Source: Treponema sp.
GTDB lineage: Bacteria > Spirochaetota > Spirochaetia > Treponematales > Breznakiellaceae
DNA length: 62,949 nt
Assembly (NCBI GenBank): GCA_031256035.1
Contig: JAIRRJ010000023.1
Location: 1 to 62,949 of the forward strand
Reading direction: 5' to 3'
Of this stretch, positions 16,144-27,000 are shown piece by piece. The notes beneath the pieces are model-generated. The model saw only the letters and a program-made list of their open reading frames with translations, ran no database searches and was not told the DNA's origin. The position numbers were made by a program, and so were the translations under genes. The stretch's first letter is position 1. Each line of letters starts with the position of its first letter.

Positions 16144-17097
16144 ATGGGCGCGTATATTTTTCTCGGCCCGGAATTGGGAAAAAAACAGGACGCTGTCAAA
16201 GCTGTCAGAGAAAAACTGCCCGGCGCTGAAGAATCTGTTTTTTATTCCGGTGAAACTTCCGTAAGCGCAATAGCCGATACTTTACAGAATCATGCCCTGT
16301 TCGCGGAATCCCGGCTTGTCATTGTCAAAAACGCAGAGCTAATCAAACAAAAAGACGACATTGAGCTTCTGGCATCCTGCATAAAAAAAATGGAGGAAAA
16401 TACTTCCCTCATCCTGCTTTCGGATGAAATCAGGATTGCCGCCGGTCTTGACAATGCCGTTCCGGCGGCAAACCGGCAGGTTTTTTATGAACTTTTTGAA
16501 AGGGAAAAAGCCGAATGGCTGCGTTCTTTTTTCAGGCGTGAAGGTTTTAACATTGAAAAGGAAGGCATAGACACCATCCTTGAAATGGTGGAAAACAATA
16601 CAGAAGCCCTGAAGCGGGAATGTTCCCGCCTCATTTATTTTTTGTCCAAAGACCGGCCTGTGAAGGCTGAGGATATTGAAAAGTGGCTGTCCCACAACAG
16701 GGAAGAATCCGCCTTTACGCTTTTTTCCCGTATTGCCGCCGGAGACCTTTCCAAAGCTCTGGAATCCATTGCAGCCATGTTAGCTGCAAAAGAAAGCGCC
16801 CAAAGTGTCCTTGCCGGTCTTGCCTGGTGTTTCAGAAAACTCGGCGATTATCTTGCGCTGCTTGAAACAGGTGAAGTAAATAACTTTGAACTGAAAAAAA
16901 TCGGCCTTTCCGCACCCAAAGCCAGAGACGACTACGCCGCCGCAGCCCGCCGATATAACGCGGACAATGTGGAAGCCTGCCTTGCCCTGACCGCTGAATG
17001 TGACATCCTGCTCCGCTCTCCTGTAGCCGCCCTGGAAAGCCTGTTAATGGACCGCTATATTCTTGCAGTTGTGAAAACAGCGGCGCAAAGAAACTAA
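16144..17097 (+). CDS. holA: DNA polymerase III subunit delta
   Basis: About 317 residues, normal length. MGAYIFLGPELGKKQDAV starts the HolA N-domain; WLRSFFRREGFNIEKEG and the helical C-domain (SPVAALESLLMDRYILAV) fit the family. It opens the sliding clamp within the clamp loader. TTG 16138 is an alternative start overlapping the lexA stop. Its own stop overlaps by four bases the stop of the convergent kinase gene at 17094. Confidence 0.85.
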   Translation: MGAYIFLGPELGKKQDAVKAVREKLPGAEESVFYSGETSVSAIADTLQNHALFAESRLVIVKNAELIKQKDDIELLASCIKKMEENTSLILLSDEIRIAAGLDNAVPAANRQVFYELFEREKAEWLRSFFRREGFNIEKEGIDTILEMVENNTEALKRECSRLIYFLSKDRPVKAEDIEKWLSHNREESAFTLFSRIAAGDLSKALESIAAMLAAKESAQSVLAGLAWCFRKLGDYLALLETGEVNNFELKKIGLSAPKARDDYAAAARRYNADNVEACLALTAECDILLRSPVAALESLLMDRYILAVVKTAAQRN

Positions 17098-19733
17098 GCC
17101 TGCGATAGATATTCTTTTACAACGTTGGCAGCTTCTTCGAATTCGCTGTGCAGCAGATGCTCGGAAATAACATTCAAAAGTTCTTTCGTTTCCGCAGACC
17201 AGTTTTTTTTGTTTAGTTCGGTCATTATTTTTTTGACAGCTGCCTTGTCAAACGCCGCTATAGCCGCTTGTACCGCAAGCAATTTATTCAGTAAATATGA
17301 GCGTATCTCCTCAGCATCTTCATCCACCGCTTCGCCATCGCCTTCTTTTGAGCGAAACTTTTCGATCAGTTCATGCAGAGCGTTTATAAATGCCGGAAGT
17401 TCGGATAAAATCAGCTCAATGTTTACTTCCCGTCCAACCGCTTCCAGCTTCTGCGCATCTACGGACAATTTAAATTCGCCGATATTCGCAAGCGCGCTCT
17501 TCATCGCATGAGTATTGATGACAAACATGGATAAGTCATCAGCTCTGCGGCATTTATTTGCAAATATCATTTCCAGTACTTCTACCGCTCTTTCGGCATC
17601 CCGGATAAAAACTTTCGCTAATACCGGGTCTATACGCGGCTTGCTGCCGACAGAATGTTTTTTCTGACCGTCCTTAAGCCGGCGGGCTGCCACTATCACT
17701 TCCGGCGGCTGTTTGTCGCGTATCAACTTATTCAATATAACATTCAGTTGGCGTAAGTCTACCGGCTTGGATATAAAATCGTCAAATCCGTTAGCCACAA
17801 ACATTTCCGCCTGCCCTGTCAGCGCGTTAGCGGTCAACGCCACTATTGGCTGCGTATATCCCGTACTGCGTATGATTTTTGCCGCTTCTATGCCGTCCAT
17901 GTTGGGCATGAAGTGATCCATAAACACGATGTCGTACCTGCCGCCGTTGTTGATTTTGTTAATCGCCTCAAACCCGCTTATGGCAGTTTCAATTGACAGA
18001 CCGTAAGGAGACATCAGCCCCTTGGCTACATATAAATTAGTTTCCACATCGTCCACCACCAGTACGCTGCCATAAGGCATATAATCACGTACTATCTGAG
18101 GCGCTTTTTTCATCTGCGATATTTTTCCGAGACGGAATTGCCGGAGGTTTTCCGCCAAGTCCCTGCCCAACACGCCGGCATCAACCTTCCCCTGCGGCAA
18201 ACGCACGGTAAATACCGACCCCTTTTTAGGTTCACTCTCCACGTTTATCTTGCCGCCCATCATGTTGACGAGATGTTTAGTAATACTCATACCCAGACCT
18301 GTGCCTACGGTTGTGCGGTTGGCTTCTGTGTTAAAGCGGGTGTATTCATCGAACAGTTTTGACACCTGTTCCTCAGTCATGCCTTGGCCGGTATCACTCA
18401 CCCGGAAAACCAGAGTCATCGTTCCATCCTGTGCGGGAAACTGCGTTGCATTAGGCGCGGGAAACATCGTTGCATTAGGTTCTGCAGGTTCAGCAACAAT
18501 TGACAGTATTATTCTGCCCTCATCCGTATACTTGAATGCGTTGGACAGCAGATTGTTCAATATTTGCTTGATGCGCAGTTCATCGCCAAACAGCGTTGAT
18601 GGTATATTTTCGTCCAGTTCAAGGTTAAAATCTATCGGCTTAGAGTCAAATCGCATAACGTTCAAATGAACAATGTCGTTGATGAGGCTCGGGACATCGT
18701 AATTGACAGGTGATAATTCCAGCTTTCCCGCTTCTATTTTAGAGAGGTCCAATATGTCATTGATGATGCCGAGCAGCAGATAACCCGAATTGTAGATTCT
18801 CTCCAAAGCATCTTCAGTTTCAGGATGAAGATTTTCTTTCAGCAGTTGGATTTCGGTAATGCCCAAAATCGCGTTCATCGGCGTGCGTACTTCGTGGCTT
18901 ACCCGCGCAAGGAAGTCGGATTTTGCGCGGTTGGCAGCCTCCGCGTTTGTCTGCTTCATGTGCATAATTTCAATTTCCGTAATGTCCTGCACGATCTCAA
19001 TGTATCCTGATGTTTTGCCGTTCATATCTTTGAGTATTGCGACATCTACCTGATGGGAACGTTCCTTTTGTGTAAAAAATGTACGTTTCAAACCCCGTTT
19101 CGCGCAGGCTATGCCGCATTCGGGAGTATTGCAGATGTGAGCGTTCCAGTTGCTGCAGGGCTTGCCCATTATGTCAGCGCGTTTTGTTCCCAGGAATTCT
19201 TCAACGGCAGCATTTACAAATGTCCAGTTCATGTCCGCATCGGTAACGGTAACGGGAAGCGGTATGGCGTCAAGAATAGACTCGTACCAATGCGCCAGCA
19301 TTTCAACTTTTTTGCTTTGCTCCTCAACAGCCTTGGCCGCCCTTAAACCCTTTAATATATTTATCTGATTGCGAACCCTCAAGCGTACAACCGCAGGGCT
19401 GAAAGGTTTGGCAATATAGTCAGCCGCGCCCAAATCCAATCCCTTTTCCTCGCTGCCGGAATCTACAAGACCCGAAATAAAAATAACGGGGATTTCCTTT
19501 GTTTTTTCCATGCCTTGCAAAACTGAAAGCGCTTCATATCCATCCATGCCGGGCATGAGAATATCAAGCAGTATCACATCTGGCAAATGTTCCTTCGCAG
19601 CATCAATGCCGTCCTGCCCATCGCCTGCCGCGTACAGCTCATATTCCGATTCCAGTATTTTGGTCAGGGTAATAATGTTGGCTCTTTCGTCATCAATGAT
19701 GAGTACGGAATTTTTCTTTATGTTGTTCATCAT
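17094..19733 (-). CDS. Hybrid histidine kinase REC-PAS-HisKA-HATPase-REC-HPt
   Basis: 879 residues, no membrane segment. First receiver with DVILLDILMPGMDGYE; PAS domain about 145-260; H-box FLARVSHEVRTPMNAILG; ATPase boxes NNLLSNAFKYTDEG and GTGLGMSITKHLV; second receiver with DIVFMDHFMPNMDGIE; C-terminal HPt with NTHAMKSALANIGE. A receiver at the N-terminus means it can be driven by another kinase, so it fits downstream of the membrane kinase encoded next to it. Two 24-nt repeat copies insert NATMFPAPNATQFPA into the ATPase domain. Third gene of a tightly overlapping operon. Confidence 0.88.
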   Translation of the reverse strand: MMNNIKKNSVLIIDDERANIITLTKILESEYELYAAGDGQDGIDAAKEHLPDVILLDILMPGMDGYEALSVLQGMEKTKEIPVIFISGLVDSGSEEKGLDLGAADYIAKPFSPAVVRLRVRNQINILKGLRAAKAVEEQSKKVEMLAHWYESILDAIPLPVTVTDADMNWTFVNAAVEEFLGTKRADIMGKPCSNWNAHICNTPECGIACAKRGLKRTFFTQKERSHQVDVAILKDMNGKTSGYIEIVQDITEIEIMHMKQTNAEAANRAKSDFLARVSHEVRTPMNAILGITEIQLLKENLHPETEDALERIYNSGYLLLGIINDILDLSKIEAGKLELSPVNYDVPSLINDIVHLNVMRFDSKPIDFNLELDENIPSTLFGDELRIKQILNNLLSNAFKYTDEGRIILSIVAEPAEPNATMFPAPNATQFPAQDGTMTLVFRVSDTGQGMTEEQVSKLFDEYTRFNTEANRTTVGTGLGMSITKHLVNMMGGKINVESEPKKGSVFTVRLPQGKVDAGVLGRDLAENLRQFRLGKISQMKKAPQIVRDYMPYGSVLVVDDVETNLYVAKGLMSPYGLSIETAISGFEAINKINNGGRYDIVFMDHFMPNMDGIEAAKIIRSTGYTQPIVALTANALTGQAEMFVANGFDDFISKPVDLRQLNVILNKLIRDKQPPEVIVAARRLKDGQKKHSVGSKPRIDPVLAKVFIRDAERAVEVLEMIFANKCRRADDLSMFVINTHAMKSALANIGEFKLSVDAQKLEAVGREVNIELILSELPAFINALHELIEKFRSKEGDGEAVDEDAEEIRSYLLNKLLAVQAAIAAFDKAAVKKIMTELNKKNWSAETKELLNVISEHLLHSEFEEAANVVKEYLSQA
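18430..18477 (-). repeat. Two copies of the 24-nt ATKFPA coding repeat
   Basis: Units 18430-18453 and 18454-18477, in the coding sense AATGCAACG..., differ at a few positions and encode NATMFPAP and NATQFPAQ. They sit between two predicted beta-strands of the ATPase domain (after SIVAEPAEP, before DGTMTLVFRVSDTG), a place where kinases usually have a short loop. The same unit occurs at 22767-22838 and 47592-47615. Confidence 0.8.
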
Positions 19734-22700
19734 ACCATTTGCCCTTTTTTCAGTTCGGCTAAAGTTGCGGCCGCCTGCTTGAATTTCATATTTTCTATTT
19801 GTCGCGCAAGTTCCTCTGCGCCGGGAACTTTTAATACATCATCAAGTAATTCCATACACGCCGGTTTTCTGTTTACCAGCAAAGGTTCCAATTTATCAAA
19901 CAGTTCGATTATTTGTTCCTTGCTTAACGGATCTGCCGGTGCATTTGCTTCAGCAAGTAATGGAGCTAATTTATCAAGAACCATTTTTAACTCAGCTTCG
20001 AGAATGTCTAACTGTTCCGGCTCCAGACGATTTTCACCGTTTAAAAGCATACTCTCGGTAACAGCCGCAGCTTCCTGAAGCCGCTTTTCGCCTATTTGAC
20101 CGGCATTGCCTTTTAAAGTGTGCGCCAGCCTGTTCGCTGTTTTTATTTCTCCCTCTGCAACAGCTGCGGCAATTTCATTGATTTTTGTTTGATTACTTTT
20201 GACAAAGATAAGCTGCAGCTCTTTGAGCAATTTTTCATTGTCGGTATCGTCACGGCGTTTATCTACGGAAGAAGTACCCGTAACAGGGATATATTTCATC
20301 AGGCAAGCCCACAAAGTCTGTGATGTAAAAGGTTTGCCCAGCCAGTCGAACATACCGCTTGACCTGTAAAGCTCCAAATCATTGGACATAATATTTGCCG
20401 TTACTGCTACTATGGGTGTTTTTACCCCTAAACCGGCGATTTTTGAGGCAGCTTCCAAACCGTCCATGACGGGCATGTGGATATCCATAAGGATTAAGTC
20501 AAATGGTTTTTCATTGTTCTTTATGCGGTTTTCGATTACGGCAACCCCGTCTTCGCCGTTTCCGGCTACCACGGTTCTTAACCCTACTTTTGAAAGGTGT
20601 TCGCAAAGCACACGCTGATTCAAATGGTTATCCTCACAAACGAGAACCTCACCCGTGAAATTCGGTTTTTCAATGTTGCGGGACACTACGGTATGGAATG
20701 ATGTATTGGAAGTATAGTCTATGGTATCGAAAATAAGCTCATAACTAAATTTACTTCCTACGCCGGGTGCGCTTTCGACATGAAGCTCACCGCCCATCAT
20801 CTCAATGATTTTACAGGTGATGGGAAGTCCCAGCCCCGTGCCGCCGTATTTGCGCGTAATGCTTTCATCAGCCTGTACAAACGGCTGAAATATTTTTTCA
20901 ATTTGTTCTTTACTCATGCCTATGCCTGAATCTTTTACTTCAAAATGTGCCTTGACTTTATTTTCCCCGACTTTTTCAACAGATGCCAAAAGTTTAACCA
21001 TGCCGACATTTGTAAATTTTACGGCGTTGGAAAGCAGATTTATAAGCGCCTGACGCAGCCTTAACGGGTCTCCGAGCAGTTTTTTCCCAACCGAGGGTTC
21101 GGCATAACAGTACAGCGAAATTCCCTTTTCCACGGCCTTTGGCTGAATGATAGACTGGCAATGCGAGAAAATCTCATGAAGGTCAAACGGGATATGCTCT
21201 ATTTCCATTTTGCCGGCTTCAATTTTGGAAATATCAAGAATATCATTGATAAGTGCCAGCAGCCACTTGGCGCTTTGTGAAATATTGTCCAAATATTCTT
21301 TTGTCCTGCCGGAGATTTCTTTGTCATCAAGCGCAAGTTCCGAAAACCCTATTATGCTGTTCATGGGCGTCCGTATTTCATGACTCATATTCGCGAGAAA
21401 GCTAGTTTTACTTCTGTTGGCGGCTTCTGCGGTGTTACGCGCAGCTTCCAATATCCGTTCCGCCTCTTTGTATTTCGTTATGTCGTGCGATATGCCTAAA
21501 ACTCCGATTATTGAACCATTCACCACAAGCGGCGCTTTCAATGTTGAGTGAAGCGGATTATCACCTCTGTTGTTCGGCACATATTCTTCATTTGTCATTA
21601 TCCGGTTTTCATTAATAATTTTCTGATCCCCGTCTCTGAATACTGCCGCTATTTCTTCAGGAACCCCAAGACCTTCCCGGTCATCTTTTCCAATTAAATC
21701 TTCCCTGCGCAAACCATGATGCTGCAAAAGACTTTTGTTGCATTGTATATACTGAAAGTTTAAGTCTTTGATAAAAACATGATCAGGGATGGAATCAAGC
21801 AGCGTGGTTAGTATGACTGTTTGTTGTTGCAGATTGACGTCTGCTTTGTTTTTTGCCGCGTTTATCCGCAGCAGAATCGCGCTGACTATTAGCGCCAGCA
21901 CAGTGCCCAGTACGATGAGGATAAAAGCCATATTTCTGGTTGTTTGATAATATTTGTCTTCGGGTGTTATAATGCCCATGTACCAGCCGTATTTGATTTG
22001 CCGGAAAAAGACAACAACCTCTTCACCCTGATAATTTTTTACCCTACGTTCGGAAATACGTGTTCCCCGTTCCAGCTCGTCCATGAGGTTTAAAACACCG
22101 ATGTTCACATCATGCAGCGTTTTTCCTATTTGTGTTTGATCGGGATGGGCAATTGCCACCAGCCCCTTGTTCAACAGTATCCCATAACCGCCTTCGGCAA
22201 GCCGCATGTCAAGAACCAATCGGCTCAATCTGTCAAGATTTATGTCAATACACAGAACACCCAGAGGACGGCCTGCGTCATCAAAAATGCGGCGTGCAAA
22301 TGTAATGATTATACTGCCTGATAACATATCCACGAAAGGATCGGTAACCGTTACAGCGCCATCTGCCGCAACAGCCGCTTTATACCACGGACGATCCTGC
22401 GGCACATAAGTGTCAGGCGGCTGCCAGCCATGACCGGATATGAATTTATCCGCGAACACTTCAAAAAAACCATTGGCGCCGTGAAAACCGGATACATTGT
22501 CTCTGGTGCCTAGCAAATAACCGGTTACGTGTTGTATATATGCCGTTACCCTGTCCACGCTGTCGCCCTGCAAAATCATGTGGCGGACAGTTTCCGATAA
22601 GCCGCCCAGGAATGTTTCCGGCTCAAGAAGATTGGCCTCTATTTCCGCCTCTGTATGGGAAAGCGCGTCCTCCGCATTTTTCACCATGTTTTTGTATTCA

Positions 22701-22855
22701 AGATCGCTCACGAATAAATAGCTTAAAACAATCATCAACGCAAACGCCAGAAAAACAACCAGTACCTGCGCGGGAAACTTCGTTGCATTAAGCGCGGGGA
22801 ACTTTGTTGCACTTTGCGCGGGGAACTTCGTTGCATTAGGCGCGGGAGAACTCAT
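19730..22855 (-). CDS. Membrane hybrid histidine kinase dCache-PAS-HisKA-HATPase-REC-HPt
   Basis: 1041 residues. It begins with three tandem eight-residue units (NATKFPAQ, SATKFPAL, NATKFPAQ) before the first membrane helix (VLVVFLAFALMIVLSYLFV). A dCache sensor fills about 55-300 (GANGFFEVFADKFISG, DRPWYKAA, VDMLSGSIIITFAR), followed by a second helix, a PAS domain (LDSIPDHVFIKDLNFQYI), the H-box FLANMSHEIRTPMNSIIG, ATPase boxes, a receiver (DLILMDIHMPVMDG) and an HPt (RLAHTLKGNAGQIGE). It should sense a small extracellular ligand and feed a phosphorelay. Overlaps both neighbours by four bases. Confidence 0.9.
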   Translation of the reverse strand: MSSPAPNATKFPAQSATKFPALNATKFPAQVLVVFLAFALMIVLSYLFVSDLEYKNMVKNAEDALSHTEAEIEANLLEPETFLGGLSETVRHMILQGDSVDRVTAYIQHVTGYLLGTRDNVSGFHGANGFFEVFADKFISGHGWQPPDTYVPQDRPWYKAAVAADGAVTVTDPFVDMLSGSIIITFARRIFDDAGRPLGVLCIDINLDRLSRLVLDMRLAEGGYGILLNKGLVAIAHPDQTQIGKTLHDVNIGVLNLMDELERGTRISERRVKNYQGEEVVVFFRQIKYGWYMGIITPEDKYYQTTRNMAFILIVLGTVLALIVSAILLRINAAKNKADVNLQQQTVILTTLLDSIPDHVFIKDLNFQYIQCNKSLLQHHGLRREDLIGKDDREGLGVPEEIAAVFRDGDQKIINENRIMTNEEYVPNNRGDNPLHSTLKAPLVVNGSIIGVLGISHDITKYKEAERILEAARNTAEAANRSKTSFLANMSHEIRTPMNSIIGFSELALDDKEISGRTKEYLDNISQSAKWLLALINDILDISKIEAGKMEIEHIPFDLHEIFSHCQSIIQPKAVEKGISLYCYAEPSVGKKLLGDPLRLRQALINLLSNAVKFTNVGMVKLLASVEKVGENKVKAHFEVKDSGIGMSKEQIEKIFQPFVQADESITRKYGGTGLGLPITCKIIEMMGGELHVESAPGVGSKFSYELIFDTIDYTSNTSFHTVVSRNIEKPNFTGEVLVCEDNHLNQRVLCEHLSKVGLRTVVAGNGEDGVAVIENRIKNNEKPFDLILMDIHMPVMDGLEAASKIAGLGVKTPIVAVTANIMSNDLELYRSSGMFDWLGKPFTSQTLWACLMKYIPVTGTSSVDKRRDDTDNEKLLKELQLIFVKSNQTKINEIAAAVAEGEIKTANRLAHTLKGNAGQIGEKRLQEAAAVTESMLLNGENRLEPEQLDILEAELKMVLDKLAPLLAEANAPADPLSKEQIIELFDKLEPLLVNRKPACMELLDDVLKVPGAEELARQIENMKFKQAAATLAELKKGQMV
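22767..22849 (-). repeat. Three and a half copies of the 24-nt ATKFPA coding repeat
   Basis: Exact 24-nt period: 22767-22790, 22791-22814, 22815-22838, and a partial fourth copy running into the start codon. Copies 1 and 3 differ by one or two bases. The kinase start codon lies within the repeat remnant, so the expansion has replaced or extended the N-terminus ahead of the first membrane helix. Confidence 0.85.
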
Positions 22856-23877
22856 TTCTGTTCTGCCTTTACCGACCTAAACAAATCATTTACATCATTA
22901 AACACTTCAGCAATTTTAGGATCATACTGTGTACCGGCACATTCCATAATGATTTTCACAGCTTCTTCATGCGTGAGCGCTTTCTTGTACGGCCGCTCAG
23001 ATACAAGTGCGTCGTATACGTCCACTATCGCCATTATGCGCCCCTGTAGCGGTATCTCAGTTCCCTTATGTCCGCGGGGATAACCCCTGCCGTCCCAACG
23101 CTCGTGATGATAACCGGCAAACAGCTTTGCGTTCCATAAAAACTCGCTCTCGCCGGTACGCGCTACGATTTCATCAATTATCCGCTCTCCCTGTATCGCG
23201 TGAGTTTTCATAATTTCGTATTCGTCATCGGTCAGCTTGCCGGGTTTGTTCATAATTAAATCGGTTATTGAGATTTTACCAAGGTCGTGCATACGCGCCG
23301 ATGATATTATCTTTTCTGCGTCCCAACCGCGCATTTCATCCAAATACACGCCCCGCTCTTCCATCGCCTTCATCAGTATTTTGATATATAACGAAGTGCG
23401 TTCAATATGCCCGCCCGTCCCTTCGTCCCGGTTTTCCACCATATCCGCAAGAACGGACACAATACTGTTTTGCAGGCGGTTGAGCTGGGTTGTCCGCTCG
23501 CGGATTATTTCGTCAATGTCCAGATGTGTTTTGATACGGTTAAGCAGCACGGACGCGGAAAAAGGTTTCGCGACAAAATCAACAGCGCCAAGTTCAAAGC
23601 CGTGCGCTTCAACTGCCACATCGGTCCGGCCGGTCAAGAACATGACAGGAATATCCGACATTGTATCTTTGGACTTAAGCCGCCTGAGCGCCTCAAAACC
23701 GTCCATCTCCGGCATTTCTATATCAAGCAATATCAGGTCGGGGACAACCCTTTCCAGCAATGCAAACATCTTTGCTGCGGATGGCATTGTCATTACGCGA
23801 TAATGATCTTCCAGCGCAGTCTCTGCCATTGACAGATTTGTGTCGCTGTCGTCAACAACAAATATAGTTTTTAGCAT
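22852..23877 (-). CDS. Response regulator with HD-GYP domain (probable c-di-GMP phosphodiesterase)
   Basis: 341 residues. Receiver (LILLDIEMPEMDGFE, phospho-Asp; VDFVAKPFS) followed by an HD-GYP domain: the metal-binding SSARMHDLGKISI, HERWDGRGYPRG with the GYP triad, and MAIVDVYDALVSERPYKKA. HD-GYP domains hydrolyse cyclic di-GMP. First gene of the operon with the two hybrid kinases, so they are the likely phosphate source. The 4-base overlap with the next gene (ATGA type) supports coupling. Confidence 0.9.
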   Translation of the reverse strand: MLKTIFVVDDSDTNLSMAETALEDHYRVMTMPSAAKMFALLERVVPDLILLDIEMPEMDGFEALRRLKSKDTMSDIPVMFLTGRTDVAVEAHGFELGAVDFVAKPFSASVLLNRIKTHLDIDEIIRERTTQLNRLQNSIVSVLADMVENRDEGTGGHIERTSLYIKILMKAMEERGVYLDEMRGWDAEKIISSARMHDLGKISITDLIMNKPGKLTDDEYEIMKTHAIQGERIIDEIVARTGESEFLWNAKLFAGYHHERWDGRGYPRGHKGTEIPLQGRIMAIVDVYDALVSERPYKKALTHEEAVKIIMECAGTQYDPKIAEVFNDVNDLFRSVKAEQK

Positions 23878-23932
23878 ATGCCGCCGCCCTCAAACTACGG
23901 AATATTGTTTTTTCTCACCTGCTAAATAAAAA

Positions 23933-24016
23933 AGTAGTGAATGGCAGTAGGTTCAGTGTCCGGACTATCGGGATACCCCGGTAATCCGAACAAAAAACAA
24001 ACCACTATCCACTACT
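23933..24016. repeat. Palindromic element between nifJ and the HD-GYP gene
   Basis: Outer arms AGTAGTGA...(23933) and CCACTACT (24009-24016) pair imperfectly. The core (23957-23972 with 23976-23992) pairs over 16 positions with a few wobbles around a 3-nt loop. It lies downstream of nifJ and upstream of the HD-GYP gene. No run of T follows in either direction, so it is not a standard terminator. A small mobile palindrome (MITE-like) is possible. Confidence 0.5.
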
Positions 24017-24034
24017 AACTAATCACTTCTTTTT

Positions 24035-27000
24035 TTAGAACGGTCTTTCCGACAGATACTTGTACTCTTTCCACACCCGCTCGGCTTGCGCCTTGGCTTT
24101 GGCAAGCAGGGCATCGGCGCGGTTGGGGTCAGCCGCTTTCAGGCTCTTGAAGCGCACTTCCTTGTACATGAAATCTTCAAGCGCCGTGGTCGCCTCTTTG
24201 GAGTCAAGCTGGAAGGGATTCTTGCCCTGATCTTTAAGCCGCGGGTCATAGCGGTACAGGGGCCACAGGCCGCTGGAAACCACCGCCTTGCCCTGATCGA
24301 GACCCTTGCTCATGTCGATGCCGTGGTTAATACAATGCGAGTAGGCGATGATAATCGAGGGGCCGTCGTAGGACTCAGCTTCACGGAATGCTTTGATCGT
24401 CTGCGCCATGTCCGCACCCAGCGAGATTTTGGCGACATACACATAGCCGTACGCCATTGCCATCGCACCCAAATCTTTTTTGACAATTTCTTTTCCCGCG
24501 GCGGCAAACTTGGCTATTGCGCCGACCGGCGTAGACTTGGACATCTGTCCGCCGGTGTTGGAATAAACTTCGGTGTCCAGCACGAGAATGTTCACATTTT
24601 TGCCCGATGCGATAACATGATCGAGGCCGCCGTAACCGATGTCGTAGGCAAAACCGTCTCCGCCGAATACCCACACCGACCGCTTGATAAAGTAGTCGGC
24701 AAGTGAAAGCAACAGTTTCGCCGTGGGCTTGCTGTCGTTTTTGAGAGCAGCTTTCAGCGCATCAACATTTTTCCGCTGTTCATCAATGGCGGCGTCATCA
24801 GCTTGGGTGTTGGCAAGCAGCTTGTCGATGATGCCGGCGGCGATGCCTTCGCTCTTTGCCTGCGCGCCCATTTCACGGGCGTGGATCGCCAGCTTGTCGC
24901 TCGTGAGCCTGAAGCCCATACCGAATTCGGCGGCGTCTTCAAAGAGGCTGTTCGACCACACCGGGCCGCGCCCGATGGCGTTCTGGCAGTAGGGAGTAGT
25001 GGGCAGGTTGCCGCCGTAAATCGAAGTACAGCCGGTGGCGTTGGCGATAAGCGCGCGGTCGCCGAAAAGCTGTGACATCAGTTTCACATACGGAGTTTCA
25101 CCGCAGCCGCCGCACGCCCCGGAGAATTCAAACAAGGGACGTTTGTAGGCAAGGGCTTTCGCCGTTTTCAGTTCACCTTCCGCCGGAGTTTCGGGAAGAC
25201 TCAGGAAGAAATCCCACACCGCAACCTGCTCTTTGTGGAATTCATGATCATCGGAATAGGATTTCCATGAGAGGGCGCAGGGCTTGCTCGCATCTTTTTT
25301 GTTTTCGCCGGTCATGGGGCATCGATTGAAACAAACGCCGCATTCGTAGCAGTCTTCGGCGGCAATAACCAGCGTGGCTTTTTGTCCGTCCACCGCTTTG
25401 GGTTTGATCGCCGTAGTCTGGAAACCCTTGGGGGCTTTCGCGGCATCGGCATCGCTGACATTCTTCATGCGGATACAGGCATGGGGGCAAACCACGGAGC
25501 AGTTACCGCACTGGATGCATACATCGGGATTCCAGACCGGCACCCGCTCGGCAACCGAGCGTTTTTCGTACTGGCTGGTTGCGGTTGGGAAGGTTCCGTC
25601 TTCTGGGATTTTGCTCACCGGCAGGGTGTCGCCTTCCTGAATCGACATGGTTCCCAAAGTCTCTTTGATCCAATTGTCTTTGGCGGTAGCGAAGGGTTTC
25701 TTCATGCGCATATTCCCTTCGGCCTTACCGGGGTACTTCACCTCTTCCATCGCGTTCAGCGCAGCGTCCACGGTCTTGTAGTTCTTTTCAACAATGTCCT
25801 TGCCCTTTTTGCCGTAAGAGTGTTCGATATGCTCCTTCATGAGCTTGACCGCTTTGGCTTCGTCAAGTACGCCTGAAATTTTGAAATAGGCAGCCTGCAT
25901 GACCGTGTTGATACGGTTACCCATGCCGGTTTCCCGCGCAATGTGCGCCGCGTCAATGACAAAGAACTTTACCTTCTTGTCAATGATCCGCTGCTGGGCT
26001 TCCACAGGGAGTTCCTTCCATACATCAGCCGCTTTGAAGGGGCTGTTGAGGAGGAAGGTGCCGCCGTCCTTGATCTTCGCCAACATGTCGTAGGTTTCCA
26101 TGTAGGAAAATTTATGACAGGCGAGGAAATCCGCTTTGGTAATGAGGTAGGGGCGGCGTATTCTGCCTTTGCCGAAGCGCAGGTGCGAAACAGTAAAGCC
26201 GCCTGATTTTTTGGAGTCGTAGGAGAAATACGCCTGAGCGTTGAGATCAGGCCTCGCCTCGCTGATGATCTTGATTGAGTTCTTATTCGCGCCGACCGTG
26301 CCGTCAGAACCGAGTCCGTAGAACAGCGCTTCGTTCATGCCCTCTTCGGCAAGGACAAAGTGCTCATCGTACTCAAGGCTCTTGCCCTGCACATCGTCTT
26401 TGATGCCAACGATGAACTGGGCAATTTTTCTGCCGGAAAGATTGTCGAATACCGACTTGACCATCGCTGGGGTAAATTCTTTTGAACCGAGACCGTAGCG
26501 CCCGCCCAGTACCAGCGGATATTCTTTGAAGGGCGCTTCTTTGGCAAACATCATCTCGCCGATGGCGGTGCGTACATCTTCGTAGAGCGGCTCGCCCAGA
26601 GAACCCGGTTCCTTGGTGCGGTCGAGCACGGCGATTGACTTAACCGAAGCTGGCAGCGCTTTAACAAAAAGCTTCGCGTCAAAGGGGCGGAACAGGCGCA
26701 CTTTCACCATGCCGACTTTTTCGCCCTTGCTTACCATGTAGTCGATAGTTTCTTCGCAAGTTTCCGCGCCGGAACCCATGATGATGATTACTTTCTCAGC
26801 ATCTTTCGCGCCGTGGTAATCAAACGCGTGATAGGCTCTTCCGGTGATTTTCGCGTATTTATCCATCTCCGCCTGCACGATACCGGCGACTTTATCGTAA
26901 TACTGGTTCACCCCTTCGCGTCCCTGGAAATAGGTATCCGGGTTTTGCGCCGTACCCCTAATGCTGGGTTTTTCGGGCGTAAGGCCGCGCAGACGGTGGG

